The translations under genes and the position numbers were made by a program. A DNA stretch of 64,000 nt, taken from contig JALNWQ010000005.1 of NCBI GenBank assembly GCA_023230855.1, forward strand, positions 124,001 through 188,000, read 5' to 3'. Position 1 is the first letter of the stretch, and each line of letters begins with the position of its first letter. Positions 24,578-32,893 of this stretch are shown here, piece after piece. This DNA comes from Solirubrobacteraceae bacterium (GTDB taxonomy: Bacteria; Actinomycetota; Thermoleophilia; Solirubrobacterales; Solirubrobacteraceae). The notes under the pieces were generated by a model. The model ran no database searches, was not told the DNA's origin, and saw only the letters and a list, made by a program, of their open reading frames with translations.

Positions 24578-24619
24578 GTGTCGCTCCCCCACCTGCCGTC
24601 CGTCCCGCCCCGCCGATGA
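24578..24619 (+). CDS. Putative 13-aa leader peptide coupled to tetR
   Basis: GTG 24578 opens a short frame, MSLPHLPSVPPRR, whose TGA overlaps the ATG of the TetR gene (ATGA). A TAGGAT box (24565-24570) lies exactly 7 nt before the GTG, so the short ORF would be the first thing translated on a leaderless message. The TAGGAT box sits in the loop of a GGCCCC/GGGGCC hairpin (24553-24577). A Pro-rich leader could tune TetR expression. No experimental support is visible. Confidence 0.35.
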   Translation: MSLPHLPSVPPRR

Positions 24620-25278
24620 CCGCCGCCGACGCCCCGGCCCCCGACGGCGCGGCCGCGACCCGGCCGACGCCGCGCGGGCGCGTCCCCCCGGCCGAGCGCG
24701 ACGAGCAGGTGCTCGGGCTGGCGCGCGAGCTCTTCGTCGAGCGCGGCTACGTCCAGGCGTCGATGGACGAGATCGCCCGCCGCGCCGGCGTGTCCAAGCC
24801 GATGATCTACGAGCTCGTCGGCAGCAAGGAGGCGCTGTACGACCGCTGCGTCGAGCGGGCCGGCGAGGAGCTGGCGCTCGTCATCACCGAGGCGGTGCAG
24901 TCGACCGACGACCCGCTCTCGCGGATCCGGGCGGGGGCGATCGCGTTCCTCAACCACGTCGCGGAGCGCGGCGGTGGCTGGGACCTGCTGTTGACGTCCG
25001 GCCCCGAGCCGGGCGACGAGCCGATCTGGCGGATCCGCCGGCAGCAGGCGGAGCTCCTCACCCGGCTGACCGCCGAGACGGTCGCCGACCTGGGGGTCGA
25101 GCTCGAGCCGTGGCGGATCGAGGCGATGGCCCACGCGGTGAACTCGGCGTTCGAGGGCCTGGCGTTCTGGTGGCGCCAGGCGCGGGACGTCAGCGCCGAG
25201 GAGCTCGTCGACTGGATGGCGACGCTCGTCGTGCCCGGCCTCGTCGCGCTCGCCCAGCGGCCCGATCCCGCGGACTGA
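24616..25278 (+). CDS. TetR-family transcriptional regulator
   Basis: A 220-aa repressor-type protein. The N-terminal HTH (about 28-75) reads VLGLARELFVERGYVQASMDEIARRAGVSKPMIYELVGSK, the typical TetR pattern. The ligand-binding half contains PIWRIRRQQAELL and ends with NSAFEGLAFWW. It follows the hydrolase on the same strand and may regulate it, but the hairpin between them suggests separate transcripts. It converges on the agmatinase gene with a hairpin in the gap. Confidence 0.88.
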   Translation: MTAADAPAPDGAAATRPTPRGRVPPAERDEQVLGLARELFVERGYVQASMDEIARRAGVSKPMIYELVGSKEALYDRCVERAGEELALVITEAVQSTDDPLSRIRAGAIAFLNHVAERGGGWDLLLTSGPEPGDEPIWRIRRQQAELLTRLTAETVADLGVELEPWRIEAMAHAVNSAFEGLAFWWRQARDVSAEELVDWMATLVVPGLVALAQRPDPAD

Positions 25279-25284
25279 CCCCGC

Positions 25285-25307
25285 CGTCGGGCGCCGGGCG
25301 CGCGACG
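25285..25307. terminator. Bidirectional hairpin between tetR and the agmatinase-family gene
   Basis: Nested arms CGTCG/CGACG and GCGC/GCGC separated by single mismatches, with a 3-nt CGG loop, fill the gap between the two converging stop codons almost exactly. Confidence 0.6.
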
Positions 25308-26312
25308 TCAGCGGACCGGCGGGTGCGGCGGACGGCGTCGCATCGCCACCCCGGTCAGCGCCTCGCGGATCGCGCGCTCGGCGACGAGCGCCGTGACGTC
25401 GCGCGCGCCGATCGCCTCGGGGAGCACCTCGACGACCTCCATCCCGACGAGGTCGACCCCGGCCGCGATCCGCCGGCACGCCCACAGCAGGTCGGCGGAG
25501 GTCATCCCACCGGGCTCGGGGGTGCCGGTGCCCGGGGCGTAGGCCGGGTCGAGCACGTCGACGTCGACCGACAGGAACACCGGCGCGGCCCCGCGACGCA
25601 CGGTCCGGCCCGCGCCGACGACGGCGAGCGCCTCGTCGACGACCGCCGCGATGCCGCGGTCGCGGACGTCGTGCATGAAGATCGACGTGATGCCCCGGTC
25701 GTGCTGCCACGCCAGCTGCTCGGCGTCCGGCGAGTATCCCCGCAGCCCGATCTGGACGTAGCGCTCCGGGTCGACGTGCCCGGCCTCCACGAGTCGGCGC
25801 ATCGGGGTGCCGTGGGAGCGCGCGACGCCGAGCAGCGACTCGGCGGTGTCGGCGTGCGCGTCGAGGTGGACGAGGCCCACCGGCCCGTGCTTGGCCGCGC
25901 ACGCCCGGATGTCGGGCTCGGCGATGCCGTGGTCGCCCCCGAGGATCACCGGGATCGCCCCGGCGGCGAGGACCTGACCGACGGTCGCCTCGATCGCGGC
26001 GTGGGTGGCGTCGACGTCGGCCGGCACGACCGGCGCGTCGCCGAAGTCGACGACGCGCAGCGCCGAGAGCGCGTCGACGCCGACCTCGAGGTGCGGACCG
26101 CCCGGACGACCGGCGGCGCGGATCGCCCGCGGACCGAACCGCGCTCCGGGACGGTCGGACACGAGGTCGTCGGTCGGGGCGCCGACGATCGCGACGTCGA
26201 CCCCGACCAGGTCGGCGGGATCCTCGGTGTACGGCTGCCCGGCGAAGCTCGGCAGGCCGGCGTAGTCGGGCTTGGCGCCGTGTGCGGCCCAGCGGCCGAG
26301 GGGATCGATCAT
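25308..26312 (-). CDS. speB: Agmatinase/arginase-family ureohydrolase
   Basis: A 334-aa binuclear-manganese ureohydrolase. All metal motifs are present: GGDHG (about 124-128), DAHAD (about 148-152) and SVDVDVLDPAYAPGTGTPEPGG (about 243-264). The agmatinase-type spacing and GARFGPRAIR segment favour agmatinase or guanidino-acid hydrolase over arginase; the true substrate is not certain. ATG 26312 overlaps the TGA of the upstream TetR gene (ATGA), so the two are one operon. Confidence 0.88.
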   Translation of the reverse strand: MIDPLGRWAAHGAKPDYAGLPSFAGQPYTEDPADLVGVDVAIVGAPTDDLVSDRPGARFGPRAIRAAGRPGGPHLEVGVDALSALRVVDFGDAPVVPADVDATHAAIEATVGQVLAAGAIPVILGGDHGIAEPDIRACAAKHGPVGLVHLDAHADTAESLLGVARSHGTPMRRLVEAGHVDPERYVQIGLRGYSPDAEQLAWQHDRGITSIFMHDVRDRGIAAVVDEALAVVGAGRTVRRGAAPVFLSVDVDVLDPAYAPGTGTPEPGGMTSADLLWACRRIAAGVDLVGMEVVEVLPEAIGARDVTALVAERAIREALTGVAMRRRPPHPPVR

Positions 26313-27019
26313 CGCATGGCCCTCCCGGGGCCGGGGGCCTCCGCGGTGGCCCGCTGGTCGGAAGCGGAGCGTCCATCGTCGCGGGCGCCTCGGACGACGT
26401 CGCTCAGGCGGTCGAGCCAGGCGCCTTCGCCGGGGAGCGGGAAGTCCGGCATCGCGCGCTCCAGCGCGGCCCGGCCGTGGAGGGCCGACCAGAGGATCGT
26501 GGCGACGAGCACGGCCGAGCCCTCGTCGCCGACCCCGGCCGCCGCGACGGCCGCGACGAGGCGGAAGAAGACGTCCATCCCGGGCGCGTCCTCGTCCTCC
26601 CCCGGACGCTGGGGCATCGGCACGTCGTCGGCGCCGGCCACGCACGTCTCGAGCTCGAATCCGCGGAAGCGGGTGTGGAAGCAGACCGCGTACCACCCGG
26701 GCTGCTCGCGGGCGAACGCCAGGTACGCGGCCCCCATCGCGGTCAGTCGCGCCCACGGGTCGACGGCGCCGTCGGCGGCGTCGTCGAGCCGGTCCCGCAG
26801 CGCCGCGAAGCACCGCTGCTTCGTCGCCACGACGAGCTCGTCCTTGTCGGCGAAGTGGAGGTAGAGCGCGGTGGGGCTCACCCCGGCGCGCCGGGTGACG
26901 GCGCGGACCGACATCGCGTCGACGTCGTGGAGCTCGGCGAGCAGCTCCGTCGCGGCGTCGAGCAGGCCGTCGCGCAGGCGCTCGCCCTCTCCCCGCGGAT
27001 TCCGTGCCCGTGCCTCCAT
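26309..27019 (-). CDS. TetR-family regulator, divergent from the MMPL exporter
   Basis: A 236-aa regulator with an N-terminal HTH (about 15-62: LLDAATELLAELHDVDAMSVRAVTRRAGVSPTALYLHFADKDEL) and a TetR_C-like body. ATG 27019 is preceded by TAGGGT (27027-27032) at 7 nt. The intergenic region towards the MMPL gene carries a perfect 16-bp palindrome. Such divergent TetR-exporter pairs usually have the TetR repress both genes, so autoregulation and MMPL control are the likely role. It is translationally coupled to the agmatinase-family gene. Confidence 0.88.
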   Translation of the reverse strand: MEARARNPRGEGERLRDGLLDAATELLAELHDVDAMSVRAVTRRAGVSPTALYLHFADKDELVVATKQRCFAALRDRLDDAADGAVDPWARLTAMGAAYLAFAREQPGWYAVCFHTRFRGFELETCVAGADDVPMPQRPGEDEDAPGMDVFFRLVAAVAAAGVGDEGSAVLVATILWSALHGRAALERAMPDFPLPGEGAWLDRLSDVVRGARDDGRSASDQRATAEAPGPGRAMR

Positions 27020-27026
27020 GCGCTCC

Positions 27027-27032
27027 ACCCTA
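27027..27032 (-). promoter_or_regulatory. TANNNT -10 box of the second tetR gene
   Basis: TAGGGT on the minus strand ends 7 nt before ATG 27019; the 7 nt (GGAGCGC) could also serve as a Shine-Dalgarno sequence if transcription starts further upstream. Confidence 0.4.
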
Positions 27033-27068
27033 GTCCGACGGTTCGCCTCCCGATGGCGGTCACCGCCC

Positions 27069-27103
27069 TTGACGACCCATGGTGAACACTGTACATGTAC
27101 AGT
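27069..27103 (+). promoter_or_regulatory. MMPL promoter with a perfect 16-bp operator palindrome
   Basis: ACTGTACATGTACAGT at 27088-27103 reads identically on both strands. It overlaps a candidate promoter: TTGACG (27069-27074), then 17 bp, then TACATG (27092-27097). The site is 40 bp before the MMPL ATG and about 70 bp from the divergent TetR start, the standard position for a TetR operator. Confidence 0.7.
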
Positions 27104-27143
27104 CCTCACCCCGCCCGACAGCGGGCCGTGAACGGAGACCGCC

Positions 27144-29315
27144 ATGCTCGCACGCCTCGCCGACCTCGGCATCCGCCGCCCGCGGCCGATCGCCATCCTC
27201 ACCGTCGTCGCGTTCCTCGTCGCCGGGGCGCTCGGCGGCCCCGCCATGGGCGCGCTCGACGCGCCACGCGGATTCGAGGACCCGGGATCGGAGTCGGCGT
27301 CCGTCCGCACGACGCTGGAGCGGGCGACCGGGGTCGCCGACGGCCCCGGCGTGCTCGTCCTCGTCCGTGACGCCCCGACCGGCGAGCGGACCGAGCGCGC
27401 CGTCCGCACCCTGCAGGCCGATCCCGACGTCGCCGACGTCCGGCGCCCCCCGGCGGAGGGCGCGTCCCCGCTCGTGTCGACCGACGGTCGGTCGGTCGTG
27501 CTCGCCGCGACGCTCCGCGCCGGGGCCGGCGAGGGCGACGCCGTCGAGCGGCTCGACGCCGCGTTCGCGGGGCAACCCGGCACGATGCTCGGCGGGCCGG
27601 ACGTCGCGTTCGAGCAGGTCGGGGACCAGGCGTCGAGCGACCTCGCCAGCGGCGAGCTGCTCGCGTTCCCGGTCCTGGCGCTCCTCACGCTCCTCTTCTT
27701 CCGGGGGATCGCGGCGATCCTGCCGCTCGCGGTCGGCGCGCTGACCGTCATGTCGACGTTCGCCCTGCTGCGCCTCGTCGACGCGACGGTGCTCGAGCTC
27801 TCCCCCTTCGCCCTCAACCTCGTCATCGCGGCCGGCCTGGGCCTGGCGATCGACTACAGCCTGTTCCTCGTGTCGCGGTTCCGGGAGGAGCTCGGACAGG
27901 GCCGGGACGTGCCGACCGCGGTGCGACGGACGATGGCGACCGCCGGACGGACGGTGATCTTCAGCGCGTTGACCGTCGCGGCCGCCGTCGCCTGCCTCGG
28001 CGTGTTCCCGTTGCCGTTCCTCTACTCGATGGCGATCGGCGGCGCGCTCGTGTCGCTCGTCGCGGCGGGCACGTCGCTGCTCGTGCTCCCCGGGATGTTC
28101 GTCCTGCTCGGCGCGCGGCTGGGGAAGGTCCGGCCGCAGCCCGAGGGCCGGGGTCGCTGGTACGGCCTGGCGCGATGGGTCATGCGTCGACCGGGCACGG
28201 TCGCGATCGTCGCGGCCGCGCTCATGCTGCTCATCGCCGCCCCGTCGCTGCGGACCCAGTGGAGCGGGGTCGACGCGACGGTGCTGCCGGAGTCGCAGAG
28301 CGCCCGGGTGGTCCACGACGTCGTCGAGCGGGAGTTCCCCGCCGCGACGACCAACCCGATGATCGTCGCCGTCCGCGCCCCCGCGGACGCCGGGCCGCGC
28401 CTGCAGGAGTACGCCGGGCGGCTGGCCGCGCTCCCCGGCGTCGAGCGCGTCGAGGCCCCGCGCGCGGTCGCCGACGGCCTGTGGCGGATCGACGTCGCCT
28501 CGCGCGGCGAGAGCGTCGTGTCGGAGCAGGCGCTCGACACGGTCGCCGCGGTGCGCGCGACCGACGTGCCGTTCCCCGTCGAGGTCGGCGGCGCCGCGGC
28601 CGGAACGGCCGACCAGCGCGCCGCGATCAGCCGGATGCTGCCGCTGGGCGGCGCGCTCCTCCTCGTCCTGACGCTGTCGATCCTGTGGCTCATGACCGGG
28701 TCGGTGATCCTGCCGCTGAAGACCCTGCTCATGAACCTCCTGACGACCGCGGCGGCGACGGGGCTGCTCGTGCTCGTGTTCCAGGACGGGCGGCTCACCG
28801 GGCTGCTCGGCTACCGGAGCCAGGGCGGGATCGAGCAGACGGACTACCTCGTCATGGTCGCGATCGTCTTCGGCCTGTCCACCGACTACGGCGTGTTCCT
28901 CCTCACCCGGATCAAGGAGGCGCGCGACCGGTTCGGCGACGATCCGGTCGCCGAGCGCGAGGCGGTCGCGGTCGGGATCCAGCACACCGGGGCGATCGTC
29001 ACCGCCGCGGCGATCCTCCTGGCCGTCGCCCTGGGCGCGTTCCTCACCTCGGACCTCATCTTCCTGCAGGAGCTCGGCCTGGGCGCCGCCGCGGCGGTGC
29101 TGCTCGACGCGTTCGTCGTGCGCACGCTGCTCGTCCCGTCGCTCATGGGGCTGCTCGGTCGCTGGAACTGGTGGTCGCCCGCCCCGCTGCGACGACTCCA
29201 CGACCGGATCGGCCTGCGCGAGACCCTGCCGCCCGACCCGACGCCGGTCGCCGAGGCCCCGGATGGCGACGGGTCCGCGGCCGGCGACGGGCGGGCGGAG
29301 CCGGCGACGGCCTGA
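27144..29315 (+). CDS. MMPL/RND-family membrane transporter
   Basis: A 723-aa exporter of the MmpL/HpnN-like RND superfamily, expected to use the proton gradient to move lipids or hydrophobic compounds. It has one N-terminal helix (about 15-37), a first extracytoplasmic loop (about 40-175), a bundle of helices (about 178-375), a second loop (about 385-500) and a second bundle (about 505-690). The characteristic GLAIDYSLFLVSRFREE (about 233-249) and its repeat FGLSTDYGVFLLTRIKEA (about 576-592) carry the proton-relay Asp-Tyr pair. GGAG lies 6 nt before the ATG. Confidence 0.9.
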   Translation: MLARLADLGIRRPRPIAILTVVAFLVAGALGGPAMGALDAPRGFEDPGSESASVRTTLERATGVADGPGVLVLVRDAPTGERTERAVRTLQADPDVADVRRPPAEGASPLVSTDGRSVVLAATLRAGAGEGDAVERLDAAFAGQPGTMLGGPDVAFEQVGDQASSDLASGELLAFPVLALLTLLFFRGIAAILPLAVGALTVMSTFALLRLVDATVLELSPFALNLVIAAGLGLAIDYSLFLVSRFREELGQGRDVPTAVRRTMATAGRTVIFSALTVAAAVACLGVFPLPFLYSMAIGGALVSLVAAGTSLLVLPGMFVLLGARLGKVRPQPEGRGRWYGLARWVMRRPGTVAIVAAALMLLIAAPSLRTQWSGVDATVLPESQSARVVHDVVEREFPAATTNPMIVAVRAPADAGPRLQEYAGRLAALPGVERVEAPRAVADGLWRIDVASRGESVVSEQALDTVAAVRATDVPFPVEVGGAAAGTADQRAAISRMLPLGGALLLVLTLSILWLMTGSVILPLKTLLMNLLTTAAATGLLVLVFQDGRLTGLLGYRSQGGIEQTDYLVMVAIVFGLSTDYGVFLLTRIKEARDRFGDDPVAEREAVAVGIQHTGAIVTAAAILLAVALGAFLTSDLIFLQELGLGAAAAVLLDAFVVRTLLVPSLMGLLGRWNWWSPAPLRRLHDRIGLRETLPPDPTPVAEAPDGDGSAAGDGRAEPATA

Positions 29316-29317
29316 CC

Positions 29318-29345
29318 GCGCCGGCCCGGCACGCCCCGCCGGCGC
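29318..29345. terminator. Bidirectional hairpin between the MMPL and alcohol dehydrogenase genes
   Basis: Perfect 8-bp arms GCGCCGGC/GCCGGCGC around a 12-nt loop in the gap between two converging stops. Confidence 0.55.
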
Positions 29346-29352
29346 CGCCGGG

Positions 29353-30537
29353 TCACACGGTCGTGACGGCGCTGCGCGGGTCGACGAGGATCTTGGCGTG
29401 GTGGATGCCGTCCCCGCCCGTCCCGCCGAGCGCGTCGAACGCGGCGGCGACCCCGTCCAGGCCCACCGTGCCGGTGAGCATCGGACGCGGGTCGACGCGG
29501 CCCTCCGCGAGCAGGTGGAGCGTGTCGCGGAACTCCAGCGGCGTGTAGCCGAAGACGAACCGCAGGTCGATCTCCTTGTTGATCCCCATCGCCGGGGTGA
29601 ACCGGTCGACGCCGACGCAGACCCCGACGACGACGACGCGGGAGAACGGCGGCGCGCCGTCGAGGACGTCCTCGATCATGCCGGGCACGCCGACGCACTC
29701 GAAGATCACCGGGTGCTTCGGCGCGGCGCCCAGCGCCTCCCCCAGCCGCCAGGCGTGCGACCAGTCCACGAGCGGCAGGCGGTCCAGCAGCGACAGGCGC
29801 TCCTTCGTCCCGACCGCCAGCTCGAACGCGTCGGCCATGCTCGCCAGGCCGCCGCGGGTCGGCGACGCCTCGTACGGCGAGCGCTCCGCCGGGTCGACGA
29901 CGACGTCGGCCCCGCAGGCGGTGGCGAGCGCGCGCCGGTCGGGCGACAGGTCGGACGCCACCACCGTCCGCACCCCCTGCGCCTTGAGCATGAGGACGAC
30001 CCCCAGGCCGACCGGCCCGCAACCGATGACGATCGCCGTGTCGCCCTTGCCGACCTCGCCGCGGCGCACCGCGTGGTGGGCGACGGCCATCGGCTCGGTC
30101 ATCGCCGCGACGTCCGGGTCGAGCCCGTTGGGCACGGCCATCGTCAGGCTCTCCTCGACGAGCACCTGCTCGGCGTAGCCGCCCGGGGCGTGCGTCGACA
30201 GCCCGGTCAGGTCGACCCCGTCGGCGCCCCGCAGCATCGGCAGCGCGACGACCGGCGTGCCCTCCTTGAGCCGTCGCGACGTGCCCGGTCCGTGCTCGGC
30301 GACCTCGCCGGTGAACTCGTGGCCGAAGACGACCGGCTCGCTCGACCGGGCGAACCGGTCGTACCCCACGCGCGACGCCATGTCCGCCCACTGGTCGCAG
30401 CCGGTGCGGGCGTGCAGGTCGGACCCGCAGATCCCGCACCGGGTGACGGTGAGGCGCACCTGGCCGCGGCCCGGGTCCGGCGCGGGGCGGTCGACGACCT
30501 CGAGCGTGGCGTTGCGACAGACGACGGCCCGCATCAT
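29353..30537 (-). CDS. Zinc-binding alcohol dehydrogenase family oxidoreductase
   Basis: A 394-aa medium-chain dehydrogenase/reductase. The GroES-like domain has the catalytic-zinc motif RCGICGSDLH (about 33-42) and GHEFTGEV (about 71-78). The structural-zinc four-Cys lobe is missing: the usual position reads VVALPMLRGADGVDL. The Rossmann fold begins IGCGPVGLGVVLMLKAQG (about 169-186). It reads MM at the start, so ATG 30534 is equally possible. Substrate unknown. It lies downstream of aspS on the same strand, separated by a hairpin. Confidence 0.85.
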   Translation of the reverse strand: MMRAVVCRNATLEVVDRPAPDPGRGQVRLTVTRCGICGSDLHARTGCDQWADMASRVGYDRFARSSEPVVFGHEFTGEVAEHGPGTSRRLKEGTPVVALPMLRGADGVDLTGLSTHAPGGYAEQVLVEESLTMAVPNGLDPDVAAMTEPMAVAHHAVRRGEVGKGDTAIVIGCGPVGLGVVLMLKAQGVRTVVASDLSPDRRALATACGADVVVDPAERSPYEASPTRGGLASMADAFELAVGTKERLSLLDRLPLVDWSHAWRLGEALGAAPKHPVIFECVGVPGMIEDVLDGAPPFSRVVVVGVCVGVDRFTPAMGINKEIDLRFVFGYTPLEFRDTLHLLAEGRVDPRPMLTGTVGLDGVAAAFDALGGTGGDGIHHAKILVDPRSAVTTV

Positions 30538-30598
30538 CGGGCCCGGTGATCGGACGGCACGGTCATGGCCCCACTCTGCCATGCCCGCGGGACCGATG

Positions 30599-30614
30599 CC
30601 TACCGGCGGGTAGG
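30599..30614. promoter_or_regulatory. CCTACC/GGTAGG palindrome upstream of the alcohol dehydrogenase gene
   Basis: Perfect 6-bp inverted repeat CCTACC-GGCG-GGTAGG about 60 bp before ATG 30537. A very similar element lies before the acyl-CoA dehydrogenase at 62513. It may be an operator. Confidence 0.4.
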
Positions 30615-30661
30615 CGGGAGCGACGGCCAGGCCGGTCCGCGACGCGTGGCGCGCCGCGGCC

Positions 30662-30680
30662 CCGCGCCGACCGGGCGCGG
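30662..30680 (-). terminator. Hairpin after aspS
   Basis: Perfect 7-bp arms CCGCGCC/GGCGCGG with a 5-nt loop, about 20 bp beyond the aspS stop in the direction of transcription. Confidence 0.5.
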
Positions 30681-30701
30681 TCCTCCTGCCCCGCCGCCGT
30701 G

Positions 30702-32687
30702 CTACGCCCCCGGCTCGACCGTCGAGCGCAACCCCAGATCCCGCAGCTGCGGGGCGTCTACCGGCGCCGGGGCGCCGGTGAGCGGGTCGCCGCCGGACGC
30801 GGTCTTGGGGAAGGCGATGACGTCGCGCAGCGAGTCGCGGTCGGCGCACAGCGCGGCGAGTCGGTCGATGCCGAACGCGATGCCGCCGTGCGGCGGCGCG
30901 CCCGACTCCAGGCCCTCGAGGAGGAACCCGAACTGGGCGTCCGCCTCCTCGGGCGTGAACCCGAGCAGGTCGAGGATCGCGCGCTGCTGGTCGACGCGGT
31001 TGACGCGGATCGACCCGCCCCCGACCTCCCAGCCGTTGACGACGAGGTCGTAGGCGCGGGAGCGCAGCGCCCCCGGCCCGACGACGTCGGCATCCCCCAC
31101 CGGGGTCGCCGATCCGGCGCCGGCGGTCCCGGCCGCGTCGGCGGTCGCGGTCGCGTCGCGTCCGAACCGTCCACCGGGCGCGAGGTCCTCCGCCGACACG
31201 GCCGCGCCGCCCGGGGCGCACGGCTGGGTGAACGGGTGGTGGATCGCCGTCCAACCACCGTCGGCCGGCTCGAACATCGGGAAGTCCACGACCCACAGGA
31301 CGTCGTTGCGGTCCTCGCGCAGGTCGAACCGGTCGGCGAGCTCCAGGCGCAGCGCGCCGAGGACCGCGGCGGCGGTCGGCGCACGGTCGGCGACGATGAG
31401 CAGCAGATCGCCCGGCGACGCGTCGAGGGCGCCCTTGATCGCGTCGATCTCCTCGGACGTGAGGAACTTGGCGATCGGGGAGCGCCACGACCCGTCGGGC
31501 TCGACGAAGCCCCACACGAGTCCGCCGGCGCCGTGCTTCTTCGCCAGGTCGGTGAGCTCGTCGAGCTGCTTGCGGGGGACGGTCAGGCCGCCGGCGTTGA
31601 TGCCGCGGACCACGCCACCCGACGCGAGGGTTCCGGCGAAGACCTTGAACTCCGTCGTGGCCAGGGCGGACGAGAGCTCCTGGATCTCCAGGCCGAACCG
31701 GCGGTCGGGACGGTCGTTGCCGTACCGCAGCAGCGCCTCGTCGTAGCCCATCCGCTCCCAGGCGGGCGCGGGTACGTCGAGGCCCCCGGCGGCGAACGCC
31801 CGGGCCATCACCCGCTCGAACACCGCGATGACGTCGTCCTCGTCGACGAAGCTCAGCTCGGCGTCGAGCTGGGTGAACTCCGGCTGGCGGTCGGCGCGCA
31901 GGTCCTCGTCGCGGAAGCAGCGCACGATCTGGAAGTACCGCTCCAGGCCGGCCACCATGAACAGCTGCTTGAAGAGCTGCGGCGACTGCGGCAGCGCGTA
32001 GAACGATCCGGCCTGCAGCCGCGACGGGACGAGGAAGTCCCGCGCGCCCTCGGGCGTGGACCGGGTGAGCATCGGGGTCTCGATGTCGAGGAACCCCTCC
32101 TCCTCCATCGCGTCGCGGATCTCGCGCACGATCCGGGAGCGCAGCAGCAGCGCGTCGCGGTTGCGCTCGCGCCGCAGGTCGGTGACGCGGTGGCGCAGCC
32201 GCACGAGCTCGTCGACGTCGCCGTCCTCGTCGACGGGGAACGGCGGGGTGCGGGCCTCGGCCAGCGCGTCGAGGACGGTCGCCCGCAGCTCGACCGTGCC
32301 GGTCGGCATCTTCGGGTTGACGTGCTCGGTCCCGCGTCCGGTGAGCTCGCCCTGCACCGACAGGACGTGCTCGGGCCGCAGCCGCTCGGCGGCGGCGAAG
32401 ACGTCGGGCCCGCAGGTCTCGGGGTCGAAGACGACCTGGAGCAGGCCGGTGCGGTCGCGCAGGTCGACGAAGATCAGGCCGCCGTGGTCGCGACGGCGGT
32501 GGACCCAGCCGGCGGCGCGGAGCGTGTCGCCGATGCGGTCCTCGCGGACCGTGCCCGCCCACGTCGACCGGTAGCGGTTGGCGTGCACGGGACTGCCGGC
32601 CACGGTGTCCTGCACGAGCGCGGCGACGCGCTCGTCGGTCGCGCGGCGGCGGGCGGTGGGGTCGGCGGACGCGTCGGGGGCAGGCAT
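30702..32687 (-). CDS. aspS: Aspartyl-tRNA synthetase with an insertion
   Basis: Class IIb synthetase charging tRNA-Asp. The N-terminal OB-fold (about 38-140) has WVHRRRDHGGLIFVDLRDRTG. Catalytic motifs are LDIETPMLTRSTPEGARDFLVPSR, RCFRDEDLRADRQPEFTQLD (motif 2) and FGIDRL (motif 3, near the end). A bacterial GAD insertion is present (about 315-440). Between HHPFTQP and RSRAYDLVVNGWEVGGGSIR there are about 47 extra residues (about 490-537), Ala/Asp/Gly-rich, where related enzymes have a short loop; this raises the length to 661 aa. ATG 32687 is chosen; TACCGT (32698-32703) lies 10 nt upstream. Confidence 0.95.
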   Translation of the reverse strand: MPAPDASADPTARRRATDERVAALVQDTVAGSPVHANRYRSTWAGTVREDRIGDTLRAAGWVHRRRDHGGLIFVDLRDRTGLLQVVFDPETCGPDVFAAAERLRPEHVLSVQGELTGRGTEHVNPKMPTGTVELRATVLDALAEARTPPFPVDEDGDVDELVRLRHRVTDLRRERNRDALLLRSRIVREIRDAMEEEGFLDIETPMLTRSTPEGARDFLVPSRLQAGSFYALPQSPQLFKQLFMVAGLERYFQIVRCFRDEDLRADRQPEFTQLDAELSFVDEDDVIAVFERVMARAFAAGGLDVPAPAWERMGYDEALLRYGNDRPDRRFGLEIQELSSALATTEFKVFAGTLASGGVVRGINAGGLTVPRKQLDELTDLAKKHGAGGLVWGFVEPDGSWRSPIAKFLTSEEIDAIKGALDASPGDLLLIVADRAPTAAAVLGALRLELADRFDLREDRNDVLWVVDFPMFEPADGGWTAIHHPFTQPCAPGGAAVSAEDLAPGGRFGRDATATADAAGTAGAGSATPVGDADVVGPGALRSRAYDLVVNGWEVGGGSIRVNRVDQQRAILDLLGFTPEEADAQFGFLLEGLESGAPPHGGIAFGIDRLAALCADRDSLRDVIAFPKTASGGDPLTGAPAPVDAPQLRDLGLRSTVEPGA

Positions 32688-32851
32688 CTGGCGGCCAACG
32701 GTACCGGCGGTCCCGCGTCCGCGTCCGCACGACCGACGACCCGCCCCACGCCGGAACGCGACGGTCGCCCCCGCCGCGGCCACGGACGGGCGGTCACGCG
32801 AACGTCACCGGACGACGACACGGCCGTCACAGCGTCGTGGCCACGACGACC

Positions 32852-32888
32852 TAGCGTCCGGCGCTCCCAAGGCCACGTCCTCCGGAGG
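32852..32888 (+). promoter_or_regulatory. Promoter and ribosome binding site of the 5'-nucleotidase gene
   Basis: A TAGCGT box (32852-32857) is followed by GGAGG at 32884-32888, 5 nt before GTG 32894, inside a TCCTCCGGAGGA palindrome. This gene therefore has a conventional leader, unlike many neighbours. Confidence 0.45.
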
Positions 32889-32893
32889 ACCCC

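Noticed and set aside
22841..24592. Extension of the mnmA frame far upstream on the minus strand
   Set aside because: The frame stays open through the divergent hydrolase gene but carries no domain; the IscU homology starts at GTG 22840.
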